From: Aequorivita aquimaris
Lineage (GTDB): Bacteria; Bacteroidota; Bacteroidia; Flavobacteriales; Flavobacteriaceae
Length of the DNA stretch: 64,000 bases
NCBI RefSeq assembly: GCF_001573155.1
Contig: NZ_JRWG01000012.1
Coordinates: 1 to 64,000, forward strand
Reading direction: 5' to 3'
Shown here in pieces: positions 8,019-17,583 of this stretch (position 1 is its first letter; each line of letters opens with the position of its first letter). Made by a program: the position numbers and the translations under genes. Below the pieces are notes generated by a model. That model was not told the DNA's origin. It searched no databases and worked only from the letters and a program-made list of their open reading frames with translations.

Positions 8019-8900
8019 CTATTCTTGATCATCACCTTCATCGCCTTCTTTTCTTCCTTCAGAAGGATTATTTCTGTTTTGACGGGCCTTCATTATTGAA
8101 TCTCTTCTTTGTTCTCTTTCTTCAATCAAGCGTCGTCTGCGTTCTTCAAATTCGGCTTTTTTGGCAGCACGGATAGAGTCACGTTCCTTTTGGCGTTGGG
8201 CCATCATTTCTTCACGCTCTGTTTTTTTGGCTTCAACCAGTTTTTCGCGCTCTTCCTGTTTTTCTTGAATTGCTTTTTCTCTTTCAGTAATAGCACCTTC
8301 TTCTTCAGATGAGAGTGCTTCGCGACGCTCTATTTCGCGTTGCTCTTTTTTATTTGCAGCCTGTACTCTTCTGCCTGCACGTTCAATACTTCGCAGTACC
8401 AAATCACTGATGTCATTTCTTTTTGCTGCGAAAAGCATAACCACGTCTGCAGATTTGTCAAAAATAAAATCATACTTTTTATTCTCTGCAATTTCTTGGA
8501 CTATATTGAAAACTTGATCTTGAATGGGCTGAACCAGTTGTCTTCTTTGGATCATCAAATCGCCATTTGGCCCAAAACGATCCTGCTGGTATTGAAGCAT
8601 TTCGTCTTCCTTGATTTTTATTTCCTCTTCGCGCTCATCAATAAGTTCTTTAGTAAGCAGCACTCTTTCATTAGCAAGGTTCAGCTTCATTTGGTCTATC
8701 TCTTTCTGCTTCTTTTCAATGTCCTGTTTCCAGCGTTGTACCTTGCCTTCCAATTGAATGGAGGCTTCCTTGTACTCGGGAACACTTTCTAGGATATATT
8801 CCATATCAATATATCCTATGCGAACGCCTCTTTGAGCTTCTGCCATAAAGGTGAAGCAAAAAAGGAAAAGGGTAAAAAATAGTATTTTTTTTGTCTTCAT
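8019..8900 (-). CDS. OmpH/Skp family chaperone with extended charged C-terminus (second copy)
   Basis: 293 residues from ATG 8900 (MKTKKILFFTLFLFCFTF, signal peptide to ~22); an in-frame ATG 12 codons upstream lacks a signal-peptide context. The mature protein starts RGVRIGYIDMEYILESVPEYKEA, the OmpH/Skp opening, and continues with the coiled hairpin. From about residue 190 it has a tail of very high Glu/Arg/Lys content ending in GRKEGDEGDDQE, absent from the smaller paralogue at 7454-7963. The tail is probably a long helix. The gene lies 39 bases downstream of bamA on the same strand. Confidence 0.88.
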   Translation of the reverse strand: MKTKKILFFTLFLFCFTFMAEAQRGVRIGYIDMEYILESVPEYKEASIQLEGKVQRWKQDIEKKQKEIDQMKLNLANERVLLTKELIDEREEEIKIKEDEMLQYQQDRFGPNGDLMIQRRQLVQPIQDQVFNIVQEIAENKKYDFIFDKSADVVMLFAAKRNDISDLVLRSIERAGRRVQAANKKEQREIERREALSSEEEGAITEREKAIQEKQEEREKLVEAKKTEREEMMAQRQKERDSIRAAKKAEFEERRRRLIEEREQRRDSIMKARQNRNNPSEGRKEGDEGDDQE

Positions 8901-8939
8901 ATTATTTGGTTGTTGTTTAAGAAAATATCGTGCCAATTT

Positions 8940-11552
8940 TTAAAATTGTTGTCCAATGATAAAGTGGGTTTCCCATCCATTCTTCTCGGTTCCGCCCAAA
9001 ACAGGATCAAAGCCATATCCGAAATCGATACCCAAAAGTCCGAACGCAGGCATAAATATACGCAATCCTGCGCCAGCGGAACGTTTTAGTTCAAAAGGAT
9101 TATAATTTCTGAAGCCATCATAAGAAGCTCCTCCCTCTGCAAACCCAAGCACATAGATGGATGCCATCTGTGCCAAAGTTACGGGATATCTTACCTCTAA
9201 CGAAAATTTATTGTAAATCGTATTTCCGTCTGCATCAGATAAAGATTGGTTAGGATAACCTCTAAGCTGAATTACTTCGCGGCCATCCAAGCTATACGCA
9301 CCAAGTCCATCACCCCCTACAAAAAATCTTTCAAATGGCGGTACACCACGATCTTGATTATAAGCTCCCAAGAATCCAAACTCGGTATTAGTTTTAAGAA
9401 CCATTTTTCCAATAAGTCTGGTATACCAACTTCCTTTAAATTTAATTTTGTAATATTCCAGCCATTTAAAACGCTCTTGGTCTATTTCAGAAATTCTTTT
9501 CCTGTCATCAATATACTCAGGATCGTCTTGCGGTGTAAGCTCAAGAAGGTCTCTCTCATTAGAAAGCGCTTTGTAATCAACGTTGTTAAACGCTGAATAA
9601 GGTAGGGTCAACTTTGCAGTAATGCTGAAGTCGGAACCTTGCGTTGGGTAAATTGGGTTGGTGGCCGTGTTGTTTCGGCTAATACCGATAGTATATGCCA
9701 AGTTGTTTGAATATCCATCACCAAATGTAAACAAGCCAGTGTTGTAATTATTCAGATTGTAATGCTGGAAGCTAACAGCATTAGACCATACAAAGTAATC
9801 ATCGGGCCACTTCACTTTTTTAGCAAGGCCTACCGATCCTCCGGTAATAGTAAAACTTCTGGATTTATCTGCTCTTCTATTGTTGTAATCGTAGAAATTC
9901 TGAATAGTGTGAGAGAACGACGTAGACAATTGTACGGGCTTTCTACCACCTAACCATGGTTCTGTAAGAGATATGCTATAAGTTTGGTAATAACTACTGG
10001 CTTGTGCCCGGATGGATAGCTTCTGGCCATCACCCATTGGCAAAGGCTTGTAAGAATTTAGGTTGAAAATATTTCTAAGCGAAAAGTTATTGAAGGAAAG
10101 TCCAAGCGTTCCAACAAAACCACCTCCGCCATAACCTCCTTGAAGCTCAACCTGGCTTGATCCTTTTTCAACTACGGAATATTCCAAATCAACAAGTCCG
10201 TTGTTTTCATCTACTTTTTTGAAATTTGGTGAAAGTTGTTCGGGGTCAAAGAAACCCAATTGGCCCAATTCACGAATGGTTCGCACCACATCGCGCTTGC
10301 TGTATTTTTGCCCGGGACGTGTTCTTAATTCTCGATAGATCACATGGTCGTTTGTGCGATCGTTACCTACAACTGTTACGTGGTCAAAATAGAACAGGTT
10401 GCGTTCCATAATACGTATCTCAAAATCGATGGTGTCATTGCGCACAGCTACCTCAACTGGGTTTATTCTTGCTGCGAGATATCCGTTGTTTTGATAAAGG
10501 TTTGTAAGATCGTTTGCTTCTGGGTCGCTTTCGTCTGCAATGCGTTCCTGTAATAAAACTCCGTTATAGACTTCGCCACTTTTTATGCCCAGGATTTGGC
10601 GCAATTGGTTATCGGTAAATACACTGTTTCCGATAAATTTAATATCGCCAAAATAATACTTATCGCCTTCTTCAAGCTTAATGTCTAAGGCTACGTTCTT
10701 TTTGTCAAGAACCCGAAGTGTATCACTAATTATTCGGGCATCGCGATAACCATTTGACTTATATTTTTTTAGAATTGATTCTCTGTCCTCCTCAAAACCT
10801 TCTTCCGTATATTTTGATCGTTTCCAGAAACGTATAAAGTTTTTGCGCTTGGTTTTTTTCATGGACCGTCGCAATTTGCCATTGGTAAAATGCTCATTTC
10901 CTTCAAAATTGATTTTTTTAACTTTTACGCGTTTTCCTTTATCGATTGAAATAACCATATTTCGGGATACTTCTACACCTGTTGAATCGGTATAAGGGAT
11001 TGTGTTGATGGTAACCTCGGTATTAAAAAAACCGTCTTTTTTATATTTATTTGTAATGTAATTTTTGGTAGTAGTAAGAAGATTTTCCGTAATCTTGGCA
11101 CCAGCTTTAAGATCATTGTCTTTAATGATTTCTTTTTTCTTGGCCTTTCTTATTCCCTTGCCGTTAATGAGAATTTCATTAAGTTTTGGTAGCTCAACAA
11201 TATAGAGCTCTAAATCAACATTGTCACCTTCAATATTTGTAACGTAAAAAGCGATATCGCTGAAAAGATTTTGTTCCCAAAGTTTTTTGGTTACTTGGCT
11301 CAGTTTTTCGCCCGGAATGTAGATTCTGTCACCTTTTTTTAAACCTGTAAAGGCTATTACGGTCTGCTCGTTAAAGCTCTGTGCTCCAGTAACTTTTATT
11401 TCGTTTATGGTGTATTTTCTTCCGCTGTCAAGTTCTTTTTGCTGTGCCTGTAGTGTAAAAACGGAAAGTATTGTAAATAATAAAATACAATAAGATTTTC
11501 TGTATGTATGCAATAGGAAACTATTGATTAAGTTGTTCACTGGTTTTTCCAA
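8940..11552 (-). CDS. bamA: Outer membrane protein assembly factor BamA
   Basis: 870 residues. After an N-terminal extension and signal peptide (hydrophobic SYCILLFTILSVFTLQAQ, about residues 18-37) come POTRA domains (about 45-440), for example INEIKVTGAQSFNEQTVIAFTGL and VKKINFEGNEHFTNGKLRRS, followed by a 16-strand Omp85 barrel (about 480-870) ending in IGQQF with a terminal Phe. The Omp85 signature RFFVGGDGLGAYSLDGRE and the RGY motif (IQLRGYPNQS) are present. BamA folds and inserts outer membrane proteins. Its start overlaps the end of uppS by 32 bases and no later in-frame ATG precedes the signal peptide, so translation is probably coupled. Two Skp-like chaperones follow. Confidence 0.96.
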   Translation of the reverse strand: MEKPVNNLINSFLLHTYRKSYCILLFTILSVFTLQAQQKELDSGRKYTINEIKVTGAQSFNEQTVIAFTGLKKGDRIYIPGEKLSQVTKKLWEQNLFSDIAFYVTNIEGDNVDLELYIVELPKLNEILINGKGIRKAKKKEIIKDNDLKAGAKITENLLTTTKNYITNKYKKDGFFNTEVTINTIPYTDSTGVEVSRNMVISIDKGKRVKVKKINFEGNEHFTNGKLRRSMKKTKRKNFIRFWKRSKYTEEGFEEDRESILKKYKSNGYRDARIISDTLRVLDKKNVALDIKLEEGDKYYFGDIKFIGNSVFTDNQLRQILGIKSGEVYNGVLLQERIADESDPEANDLTNLYQNNGYLAARINPVEVAVRNDTIDFEIRIMERNLFYFDHVTVVGNDRTNDHVIYRELRTRPGQKYSKRDVVRTIRELGQLGFFDPEQLSPNFKKVDENNGLVDLEYSVVEKGSSQVELQGGYGGGGFVGTLGLSFNNFSLRNIFNLNSYKPLPMGDGQKLSIRAQASSYYQTYSISLTEPWLGGRKPVQLSTSFSHTIQNFYDYNNRRADKSRSFTITGGSVGLAKKVKWPDDYFVWSNAVSFQHYNLNNYNTGLFTFGDGYSNNLAYTIGISRNNTATNPIYPTQGSDFSITAKLTLPYSAFNNVDYKALSNERDLLELTPQDDPEYIDDRKRISEIDQERFKWLEYYKIKFKGSWYTRLIGKMVLKTNTEFGFLGAYNQDRGVPPFERFFVGGDGLGAYSLDGREVIQLRGYPNQSLSDADGNTIYNKFSLEVRYPVTLAQMASIYVLGFAEGGASYDGFRNYNPFELKRSAGAGLRIFMPAFGLLGIDFGYGFDPVLGGTEKNGWETHFIIGQQF

Positions 11553-12264
11553 ATCTTCTTTCTCTGTTTTGATAATTTAATATTGCTTCAAAAAGATGGT
11601 TTTTTGTATAATCGGGCCAAAGTGTTTCAGTAAAATACAATTCGGCGTACGCTATTTGCCAAAGTAGAAAATTACTAATGCGCTGCTCGCCACTAGTGCG
11701 GATCAATAAATCTACATCTGGTAAATTTTGCGTGTAAAGATGATTATTTATTACCGTTTCATCAATATCATGCGGCGAAATTAGGTTATTTTTAACTTTA
11801 AGACTAATCTCTTTTATTGTTTTTGTAATTTCTTCCCTAGAACCATAACTTAAGGCAAGGGTGAGGGTCATTCGCTCGTTGTGTTTTGTTTTGTCAATAA
11901 CGTCTAGCAGCTCTTTGTGCGCTTTTTTTGGTAACGCGTCCAGATTGCCTATGGCATTTAGTTTTATATTGTTATCGGTAAGGGTTTTTATTTCTTTTTT
12001 AAGTGAGGAAACCAAGAGTTTCATCAATAGTTCCACTTCCATTTTGGGGCGGTTCCAGTTTTCGGTTGAAAAAGCATATAGCGTTAAAAAAGGAACTCCT
12101 ATTTCTGCGCTTCCTTCTACTATTTCACGTACTGCTTTGGTGCCATTTTCATGACCAATAGACCGAAAAAGACCCTTTTGTTTTGCCCAGCGGCCATTAC
12201 CGTCCATAATAATGGCAAGGTGCTGGGGCAGTTTGTCTTTGTCTATTTGGTCTTTATAGTCCAT
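11521..12264 (-). CDS. uppS: Isoprenyl transferase (undecaprenyl diphosphate synthase)
   Basis: 247 residues. It condenses isopentenyl diphosphate units in cis to form the C55 carrier lipid for cell wall and LPS. The family signature is complete: HLAIIMDGNGRWA with catalytic Asp21, GHENG, LTLYAFSTENWNRP, and the C-terminal DLLIRTSGEQRISNFLLWQIAYAELYF. Its length is standard. It begins 6 bases after the stop of the DUF6089 gene and its 3' end overlaps bamA, so these genes form one transcription unit in flavobacterial order. Confidence 0.97.
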   Translation of the reverse strand: MDYKDQIDKDKLPQHLAIIMDGNGRWAKQKGLFRSIGHENGTKAVREIVEGSAEIGVPFLTLYAFSTENWNRPKMEVELLMKLLVSSLKKEIKTLTDNNIKLNAIGNLDALPKKAHKELLDVIDKTKHNERMTLTLALSYGSREEITKTIKEISLKVKNNLISPHDIDETVINNHLYTQNLPDVDLLIRTSGEQRISNFLLWQIAYAELYFTETLWPDYTKNHLFEAILNYQNRERRFGKTSEQLNQ

Positions 12265-12270
12265 TTATAA

Positions 12271-12963
12271 TTAAAAATTGCAATAACAAGGCTTTCTTCC
12301 GAAGGCAAAAGTAACGGTTATACCAGTAAAAACATACCAATCGTCACTGTTTGTGTTTCCAAATTTAAGGCCTTCTTCGTCTGCCAGCCCTTTTACGGGG
12401 TTGCTACCGTCCAAATCATCCGTAAAAGTATAACGTGCGCCAATTTCAAAACCTACCATTGCATTTTGGCCCATATTGGCTTTAAAGCCTACAACCATGG
12501 GTATTGCAACGCTCATTGCATTATCATATTCTACTATATCACCATTTGCTCGTTTGCGCAAAGCGGTATAACTAAAACCTGTGAGACCGGTATATAAATA
12601 AGGGGTTGAAATAGCTTTTTGGGAATGAACGTCAAAATCCCAAAAGGTGTATTCAATCCCTATGGAAAGTTCCTTTACTGTGTTTTCAAATGAATAACCG
12701 CGTTGTTTTCTACGGCTGTTAGGACTTTTGGAATCGTCTCCTTTTATATCTGCAATCAATACCGAGCCCCTAAAAGCGTGTCTTGCGCTGCGGTTCCATT
12801 TAAAAATACCGCCCACGGCAAAGCTGTTTGGGTTTATGAAATTGGTTTTCCCAACATCACCAATATAGTTTGCGCCTCCAATCATTCCACCTATTTCATA
12901 GGTCTGGGAATGTGCATAGAATGCCGTTGAGAGTATTAAAAATACAGTCGCGAAATACTTCAT
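12271..12963 (-). CDS. DUF6089 family outer membrane protein
   Basis: 230 residues from ATG 12963, where MKYFATVFLILSTAFYAHS forms a clean signal peptide; an upstream in-frame ATG at 13008 would place 15 polar residues before it. The mature chain starts TYEIGGMIGGANYIGDVGKTN and has alternating barrel-like strands (FEIGARYTFTDDLDG, WYVFTGITVTFAFG) ending RKPCYCNF. The DUF6089 family is typical of Bacteroidota and usually encoded between nadK and uppS, as here. No molecular function is established; it is probably an 8- to 10-strand outer membrane barrel. Confidence 0.85.
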   Translation of the reverse strand: MKYFATVFLILSTAFYAHSQTYEIGGMIGGANYIGDVGKTNFINPNSFAVGGIFKWNRSARHAFRGSVLIADIKGDDSKSPNSRRKQRGYSFENTVKELSIGIEYTFWDFDVHSQKAISTPYLYTGLTGFSYTALRKRANGDIVEYDNAMSVAIPMVVGFKANMGQNAMVGFEIGARYTFTDDLDGSNPVKGLADEEGLKFGNTNSDDWYVFTGITVTFAFGRKPCYCNF

Positions 12964-13062
12964 ATACTTTAAAAGTTTGCAAATATAACAATAAACTTGG
13001 CTTGACATTGTGGGAAGCCAATTTGTCTCAGTTGATTAACAAATTTAGATGGATTTTATTGT

Positions 13063-13947
13063 TTAGTTCCGCTTGTCTTCGCCCCACAAAAGTTTTTTAC
13101 GAAGTGTTTTTATAAAACTGTCATCGTGTAACTGAAGCAATTTAATGGTAAAAGGAGCTTTTTTAATGATGATCTCAGTTTCGTTTTCTAGCGTTGCAAT
13201 ACGAGAATCCATAGAGACCAAAAAAGTGTTTTCGCGTCCCGAAACTTTTAATGAAATGGTGCTGGAATCTGGAATAACCAAAGGTCGCGCGTTTAGATTA
13301 TGAGGGGCAATAGGAGTAAGTACAAAATTATTTGCATCGGGGTCTATTACTGGACCGCCGCAACTTAAGGAATATCCAGTTGAGCCAGTGGGTGTTGCTA
13401 CAATTAGACCATCAGACCAATAAGAGGTAAGGTATTTGTCGTTAACCAATGTCTCAACCTTTATCATGGAGGTTGTATTTCTTCGGTTTACGGCTACTTC
13501 ATTTAATGCGAAATTTAATGGTTGAATTTCTTCGCTCTTTGGAAAAGTTTCAACCGTAAGCAAGCTTCTTTCAGATATGGAATATTCGCCCTCCAAAATC
13601 TGGTTCAGGCTTTCGGTCATTTCTTCCTTTTGGATTGTTGCCAAAAACCCAAGTCTTCCTGTATTGATGCCCACTATGGGAATGCCCAAATCTGCAACGA
13701 ATGTTACGGCTTTGAGTATTGTTCCGTCTCCTCCAATGCTGAAAAAAAGATCAAAACTAGCGTCTAACTTGGTAAAGGTGGAAAAGGCAGAAAAATTTTT
13801 GGTGATATCTTGATTTTGATTGATGATGCCCAAAAAGTTTTCCTCAATAACAACTTCGGCCTCTCTCTTCTGAAGCGCATCGAGCAACATCTGAATATAA
13901 ATTTCAGAATTTTCGTGATAAAATTGTCCGTAGATGCCTATTTTCAT
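13063..13947 (-). CDS. nadK: NAD kinase
   Basis: 294 residues. It phosphorylates NAD to NADP. Diagnostic motifs are FSIGGDGTILKA (GGDG, with the Asp needed for catalysis), GINTGRLGFLA, FALNEVAVNRR (NE motif), and SDGLIVATPTGSTGYSLSCGGPV. Length is normal. It sits at the head of the minus-strand nadK/DUF6089/uppS/bamA block, with a ~100-base gap to DUF6089 and 47 bases after the CBS gene. Confidence 0.96.
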   Translation of the reverse strand: MKIGIYGQFYHENSEIYIQMLLDALQKREAEVVIEENFLGIINQNQDITKNFSAFSTFTKLDASFDLFFSIGGDGTILKAVTFVADLGIPIVGINTGRLGFLATIQKEEMTESLNQILEGEYSISERSLLTVETFPKSEEIQPLNFALNEVAVNRRNTTSMIKVETLVNDKYLTSYWSDGLIVATPTGSTGYSLSCGGPVIDPDANNFVLTPIAPHNLNARPLVIPDSSTISLKVSGRENTFLVSMDSRIATLENETEIIIKKAPFTIKLLQLHDDSFIKTLRKKLLWGEDKRN

Positions 13948-13994
13948 TTAAATAATCTTGACGCTATGGGTACTTTTGTTTCTACTGACTACTG

Positions 13995-14651
13995 TTATAT
14001 ATTAAGGTATTTGTCCAGATAATCGGAACGTTCCTTTAAATCCTCCAAAAATTTATCTTCTTCGTGATGACTTATTACGTTATAATTATACCTTCTAAAC
14101 GTTTGAACAATACTGTTCATAGCGGTGTGGCCCACTTTTAAGGTAATCTGTACAGTTTCATTTTGAATTTTTGAAATAAATACTCCAAAAATCCTCGTTC
14201 CGTTAGATTCTACAATTTGGCAGATTTCACTGAAAGAATAATCTTGGATTCCCTTCTCAACCACAATAATTCCACCGGTTTCGTTCAGAAAGGGAGTATT
14301 GTTAAAAAGGCTCATAATATCACCTAATTCATAATATCCCAAATACTTGTTTTCAGCACCCAAAACAGGCATAATATTGCTGTTGTGAAGTGCAAAAGCT
14401 TCCAGGATGTCTAACCAATTCGTATCTTCAAGCACGTGAAAGGGCTCTAAGGCATATTGAAAATCATTAAGTGTTTTGGTATTGTCAAAACAGTACGCAT
14501 CATTTTCAGAAACACAACCAATAAAATGACCGTCCTTTTTAACAGGGACATGTGAATAGGTGAGCTGGTTGAATACCACTTGCACATCTTTTACATTAGA
14601 AGAAATGTCAAACGGTTCAATATCGTTTATGATATAATTCCTGGTTTCCAT
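13995..14651 (-). CDS. CBS domain-containing protein
   Basis: 218 residues. Two tandem CBS motifs occupy about residues 1-130: FDISSNVKDVQVVFNQLTYSHVPV then ENDAYCF, and LDILEAFALHNSNIMPVLG then YLGYYELGDIMSLF. The C-terminal part (about 130-215) looks like an ACT-type alpha/beta domain (GIIVVEKGIQDYSFSEICQIVES ... RRYNYNVISHHEED). CBS pairs usually bind adenosine nucleotides. It is transcribed toward nadK and divergent from pdxJ, as in many Flavobacteriaceae; a link to NAD or nucleotide status is possible but only inferred. Confidence 0.85.
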   Translation of the reverse strand: METRNYIINDIEPFDISSNVKDVQVVFNQLTYSHVPVKKDGHFIGCVSENDAYCFDNTKTLNDFQYALEPFHVLEDTNWLDILEAFALHNSNIMPVLGAENKYLGYYELGDIMSLFNNTPFLNETGGIIVVEKGIQDYSFSEICQIVESNGTRIFGVFISKIQNETVQITLKVGHTAMNSIVQTFRRYNYNVISHHEEDKFLEDLKERSDYLDKYLNI

Positions 14652-14712
14652 TGCAAATTATTTTTAACGCAAATTACTTAAAATAAAGCGTCATTAGCGT
14701 TTGGAAGGTTTG

Positions 14713-14720
14713 TATTTTTG
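14713..14720 (+). promoter_or_regulatory. Candidate -7 promoter element of pdxJ
   Basis: TATTTTTG matches the Bacteroidota -7 consensus TAnnTTTG, 20 bases before the pdxJ ATG. A -33 TTG at the usual distance is replaced by TTA (14694-14696). Confidence 0.5.
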
Positions 14721-14739
14721 TTAATTATAACACAAAGAA

Positions 14740-15453
14740 ATGACAAAACTTAGCGTAAACATAAACAAAATAGCCACACTGCGCAATGCACGCGGCGGTA
14801 ACGTCCCTGATTTGTTACAGGTTGCAAAAGATGTGGAAAATTTCGGAGCACAGGGAATTACAATCCATCCCAGACCCGACGAACGTCACATTCGGTATCA
14901 AGATACGTATGATTTAAAATCAATCGTTTCCACGGAATATAATATTGAGGGGAATCCGATGGATAATTTCACAAAGATGGTTTTGGAAATAAAACCTACA
15001 CAAGTAACCTTGGTTCCCGACGCTGTGGATGCAATCACTTCCAACGCCGGCTGGGATACCGTGAAGCACAGAGATTACTTAAAGGAAATAATTTCTGAAT
15101 TTAAGCGAAACGGAATCCGTACTTCAATTTTCGTAGATCCAACCTTAAAAATGATCGAGGGTGCCGCCGAAACCGGAACCGACAGAATTGAACTTTACAC
15201 CGAAGAATTTGCAAAACAATATTCCTTGGCAAACAAAGAAGCCGTCAAACCATATACTGATTGTGCAATTCTTGCAAATAAATTAGGTTTGGGCATTAAC
15301 GCAGGGCACGATCTTTCATTGGAGAATATTGCTTTTTTTAAGCAAAACATTCCAAATCTTTTAGAAGTGAGCATTGGGCATGCACTTATTTGCGAGGCGC
15401 TTTATGATGGATTGGAAAAGGTAATTTCAGAATATTTAAAAAAACTTAATTAA
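14740..15453 (+). CDS. pdxJ: Pyridoxine 5'-phosphate synthase
   Basis: 237 residues. It condenses 1-deoxyxylulose 5-phosphate with 3-amino-2-oxopropyl phosphate in the DXP-dependent vitamin B6 pathway. TIM-barrel family motifs are present: [16 protein letters not shown] at the N-terminus (Bacteroidota-type start), [35 protein letters not shown], and the phosphate-binding end [11 protein letters not shown] ... [13 protein letters not shown]. The ATG of the downstream alpha/beta hydrolase overlaps the pdxJ stop by one base (TAATG), so the two are co-transcribed. Confidence 0.97.
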   Translation: MTKLSVNINKIATLRNARGGNVPDLLQVAKDVENFGAQGITIHPRPDERHIRYQDTYDLKSIVSTEYNIEGNPMDNFTKMVLEIKPTQVTLVPDAVDAITSNAGWDTVKHRDYLKEIISEFKRNGIRTSIFVDPTLKMIEGAAETGTDRIELYTEEFAKQYSLANKEAVKPYTDCAILANKLGLGINAGHDLSLENIAFFKQNIPNLLEVSIGHALICEALYDGLEKVISEYLKKLN

Positions 15454-16214
15454 TGACTCTACACTCACAAATATTAGGTTCCGGTAAACCCTTCGTAATC
15501 CTTCACGGCTTCCTCGGCATGAGTGATAACTGGAAAACCCTCGGCACTCGCTGGGCAGAAGCCGGTTATGAAGTTCATCTTTTAGACCAGCGCAACCACG
15601 GACGAAGTTTTCACAGCGATGAATTTTCGTATAAAATAATGGCGGAAGATTTGAAAAATTATTGCGAAGAGCACAATTTAAAAGAAATAATACTGCTCGG
15701 TCATTCCATGGGCGGGAAAGTTGCAATGCAATTTGCCGTAATTTATCCCGAAATGGTTTCGAAGCTGGTTGTTGCAGATATTGGTCCAAAGGCTTATCCG
15801 TCACACCATCAAGATATTTTGAAAGCGCTTTCGTCATTGAATTTTTCACAAATAAAATCACGCGGCGAGGCTGAGGATGTCCTTTCAGAATATATAAAAG
15901 ACGAAGGCACACGACTTTTTCTTCTTAAAAATTTATACCGAAAAAATAAAAACGAACTGGCGCTTCGCATAAATTTACCCGTTCTTTCAGAAAAAATTGA
16001 AGAAGTGGGGGTTGCGCTTGCCAATGAAACTGTTTTTGAAGGCGATACGCTTTTTTTAGGAGGCGAGAAAAGTGGCTACATAGAACCGATGGACGAGATT
16101 TTGATTAAAAAGCATTTTCCGAAAGCAAAAATAGTTACAATATCAAACGCCGGCCATTGGCTGCACGCAGAAAATCCCGACGAATTTTATGATAATGTTA
16201 TGAATTTTTTATAA
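15453..16214 (+). CDS. Alpha/beta hydrolase (YbfF-like esterase family)
   Basis: 253 residues of the alpha/beta hydrolase fold. The oxyanion loop is HGFLGMSDNW, the nucleophile elbow is LLGHSMGGKVA (Ser ~99), and the catalytic His lies in NAGHWLHAENPDEF near the C-terminus. DIGPKAYP after the nucleophile is typical of the YbfF/acyl-thioesterase-like branch. The substrate is unknown; family members hydrolyse short acyl esters or acyl-CoA in vitro. Start and stop codons overlap with pdxJ (TAATG), a conserved flavobacterial arrangement, but a role in B6 metabolism is not established. Confidence 0.88.
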   Translation: MTLHSQILGSGKPFVILHGFLGMSDNWKTLGTRWAEAGYEVHLLDQRNHGRSFHSDEFSYKIMAEDLKNYCEEHNLKEIILLGHSMGGKVAMQFAVIYPEMVSKLVVADIGPKAYPSHHQDILKALSSLNFSQIKSRGEAEDVLSEYIKDEGTRLFLLKNLYRKNKNELALRINLPVLSEKIEEVGVALANETVFEGDTLFLGGEKSGYIEPMDEILIKKHFPKAKIVTISNAGHWLHAENPDEFYDNVMNFL

Positions 16215-16312
16215 TATTGTAAGAAGGTTTCTTATGCGTGCATAATAAATACCTTATAAATAATTCCTTACTAATTTAAAACTAAGAATTAACTCTAAAG
16301 AAATAAACAATT

Positions 16313-17563
16313 ATGAAGAAAGTATTACTACTTGCCGTTTTTGCGTTAGCAAGTGCGGTTACTTATGCGGGCGGTTACCGCGTAAGTTTGCAGGGCAATA
16401 AAGCCCTCGCGATGGGGCACACGGGCGTTGCGGTTATAAACAGTAGCGAGTCGGTGTTTTTTAATCCTGCCGCATTGGTATATCTGGAAGATAAATTCAG
16501 TATCTCAGCAGGTGTGCACGGGGTGTTTTCAAACATTGCCTATCAAGATTCCGAAACTGGTGCAAATGCGCGTACCGATAGTCCCGTAGGAACTCCACTT
16601 TATTTATATGCGTCATACCAGGCAACAGATTGGTTGGCTTTTGGTCTTGGCGTTTACACTCCCTACGGAAGTTCTGTAGAATATGAAGACGATTGGGCGG
16701 GATCGCACCTTGTAAATAATATTGATTTACAGGCAATCTATATACAGCCAACAGTTTCTTTTAAAATTAACGACAAATTGAGTTTTGGTGGTGGACCAAT
16801 TTATGTTACCGGTTCCGTTAACTTTAACAGAAACCTAAACCGTACGCTTACCGATCTTGATGGAAATCGTGCAAATGTAACAATTGATGCTTCTGGTGTA
16901 AGTAGCTGGGGATGGGTAGCCAGTACAATGGTTAATCTTACGGATGATCTTCACATAGGTGCTACGTACCGTTCAGAAATTATCCTTGATGCTGAAGATG
17001 GTACTGCCGAGTTTGAAAATATTCCAAACTCTCCTTTAACGCCTTTTGAAAATACTTCCATCAAGGCCTCTTTGCCAATGCCTGCTGAAATGACCGTTGG
17101 GATGTCCTACGATTTCTGCGAAAGTTGGACCTTCGCTTTTGATTACAATAGAACTTTTTGGGATGTTTACAATTCTTTGGATATCGATTTTGCAAACGAA
17201 GCTATTCCAGATTCAAAAAATGCTCGTAATTATAAGAACTCTTCCATATATCGTTTTGGGATGCAATATGACGCCACCAAAATGTTCACATTGAGAGCGG
17301 GTTATTATTTTGATGAATCTCCTGTTCGCGAAGGCTATTTCGCTCCTGAAACACCTCGCAACGATAGTAATAACTTTACCGCCGGTCTTACCGTAAATCT
17401 TGGAGAGCACCTTCAGATAGATGCCTCTTTCCTTTATTCACACTTTAAGGAAGTGGATGCCTCTTACAATTATTACTTCGAGAACGGTGTAGCGGTTCCA
17501 TTTAAGGGAACCTATAAAACCAATGCTTTTGTTCCAGGACTGGGGCTTACTTATAAATTATAA
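16313..17563 (+). CDS. OMPP1/FadL/TodX family outer membrane transporter
   Basis: 416 residues: signal peptide (MKKVLLLAVFALASAVTYAGG), then the FadL-family opening GYRVSLQGNKALAMGHTGVAV ... NPAALVYL, corresponding to the N-terminal hatch. A 14-strand barrel follows, with an aromatic last strand ending GLGLTYKL. FadL-type channels carry hydrophobic molecules such as fatty acids across the outer membrane. It is followed 20 bases later by the SGNH lipoprotein gene, a pairing that suggests uptake together with hydrolysis of a lipid-like substrate. Confidence 0.9.
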   Translation: MKKVLLLAVFALASAVTYAGGYRVSLQGNKALAMGHTGVAVINSSESVFFNPAALVYLEDKFSISAGVHGVFSNIAYQDSETGANARTDSPVGTPLYLYASYQATDWLAFGLGVYTPYGSSVEYEDDWAGSHLVNNIDLQAIYIQPTVSFKINDKLSFGGGPIYVTGSVNFNRNLNRTLTDLDGNRANVTIDASGVSSWGWVASTMVNLTDDLHIGATYRSEIILDAEDGTAEFENIPNSPLTPFENTSIKASLPMPAEMTVGMSYDFCESWTFAFDYNRTFWDVYNSLDIDFANEAIPDSKNARNYKNSSIYRFGMQYDATKMFTLRAGYYFDESPVREGYFAPETPRNDSNNFTAGLTVNLGEHLQIDASFLYSHFKEVDASYNYYFENGVAVPFKGTYKTNAFVPGLGLTYKL

Positions 17564-17583
17564 TTGAAAAAAAAATCTTAAAG

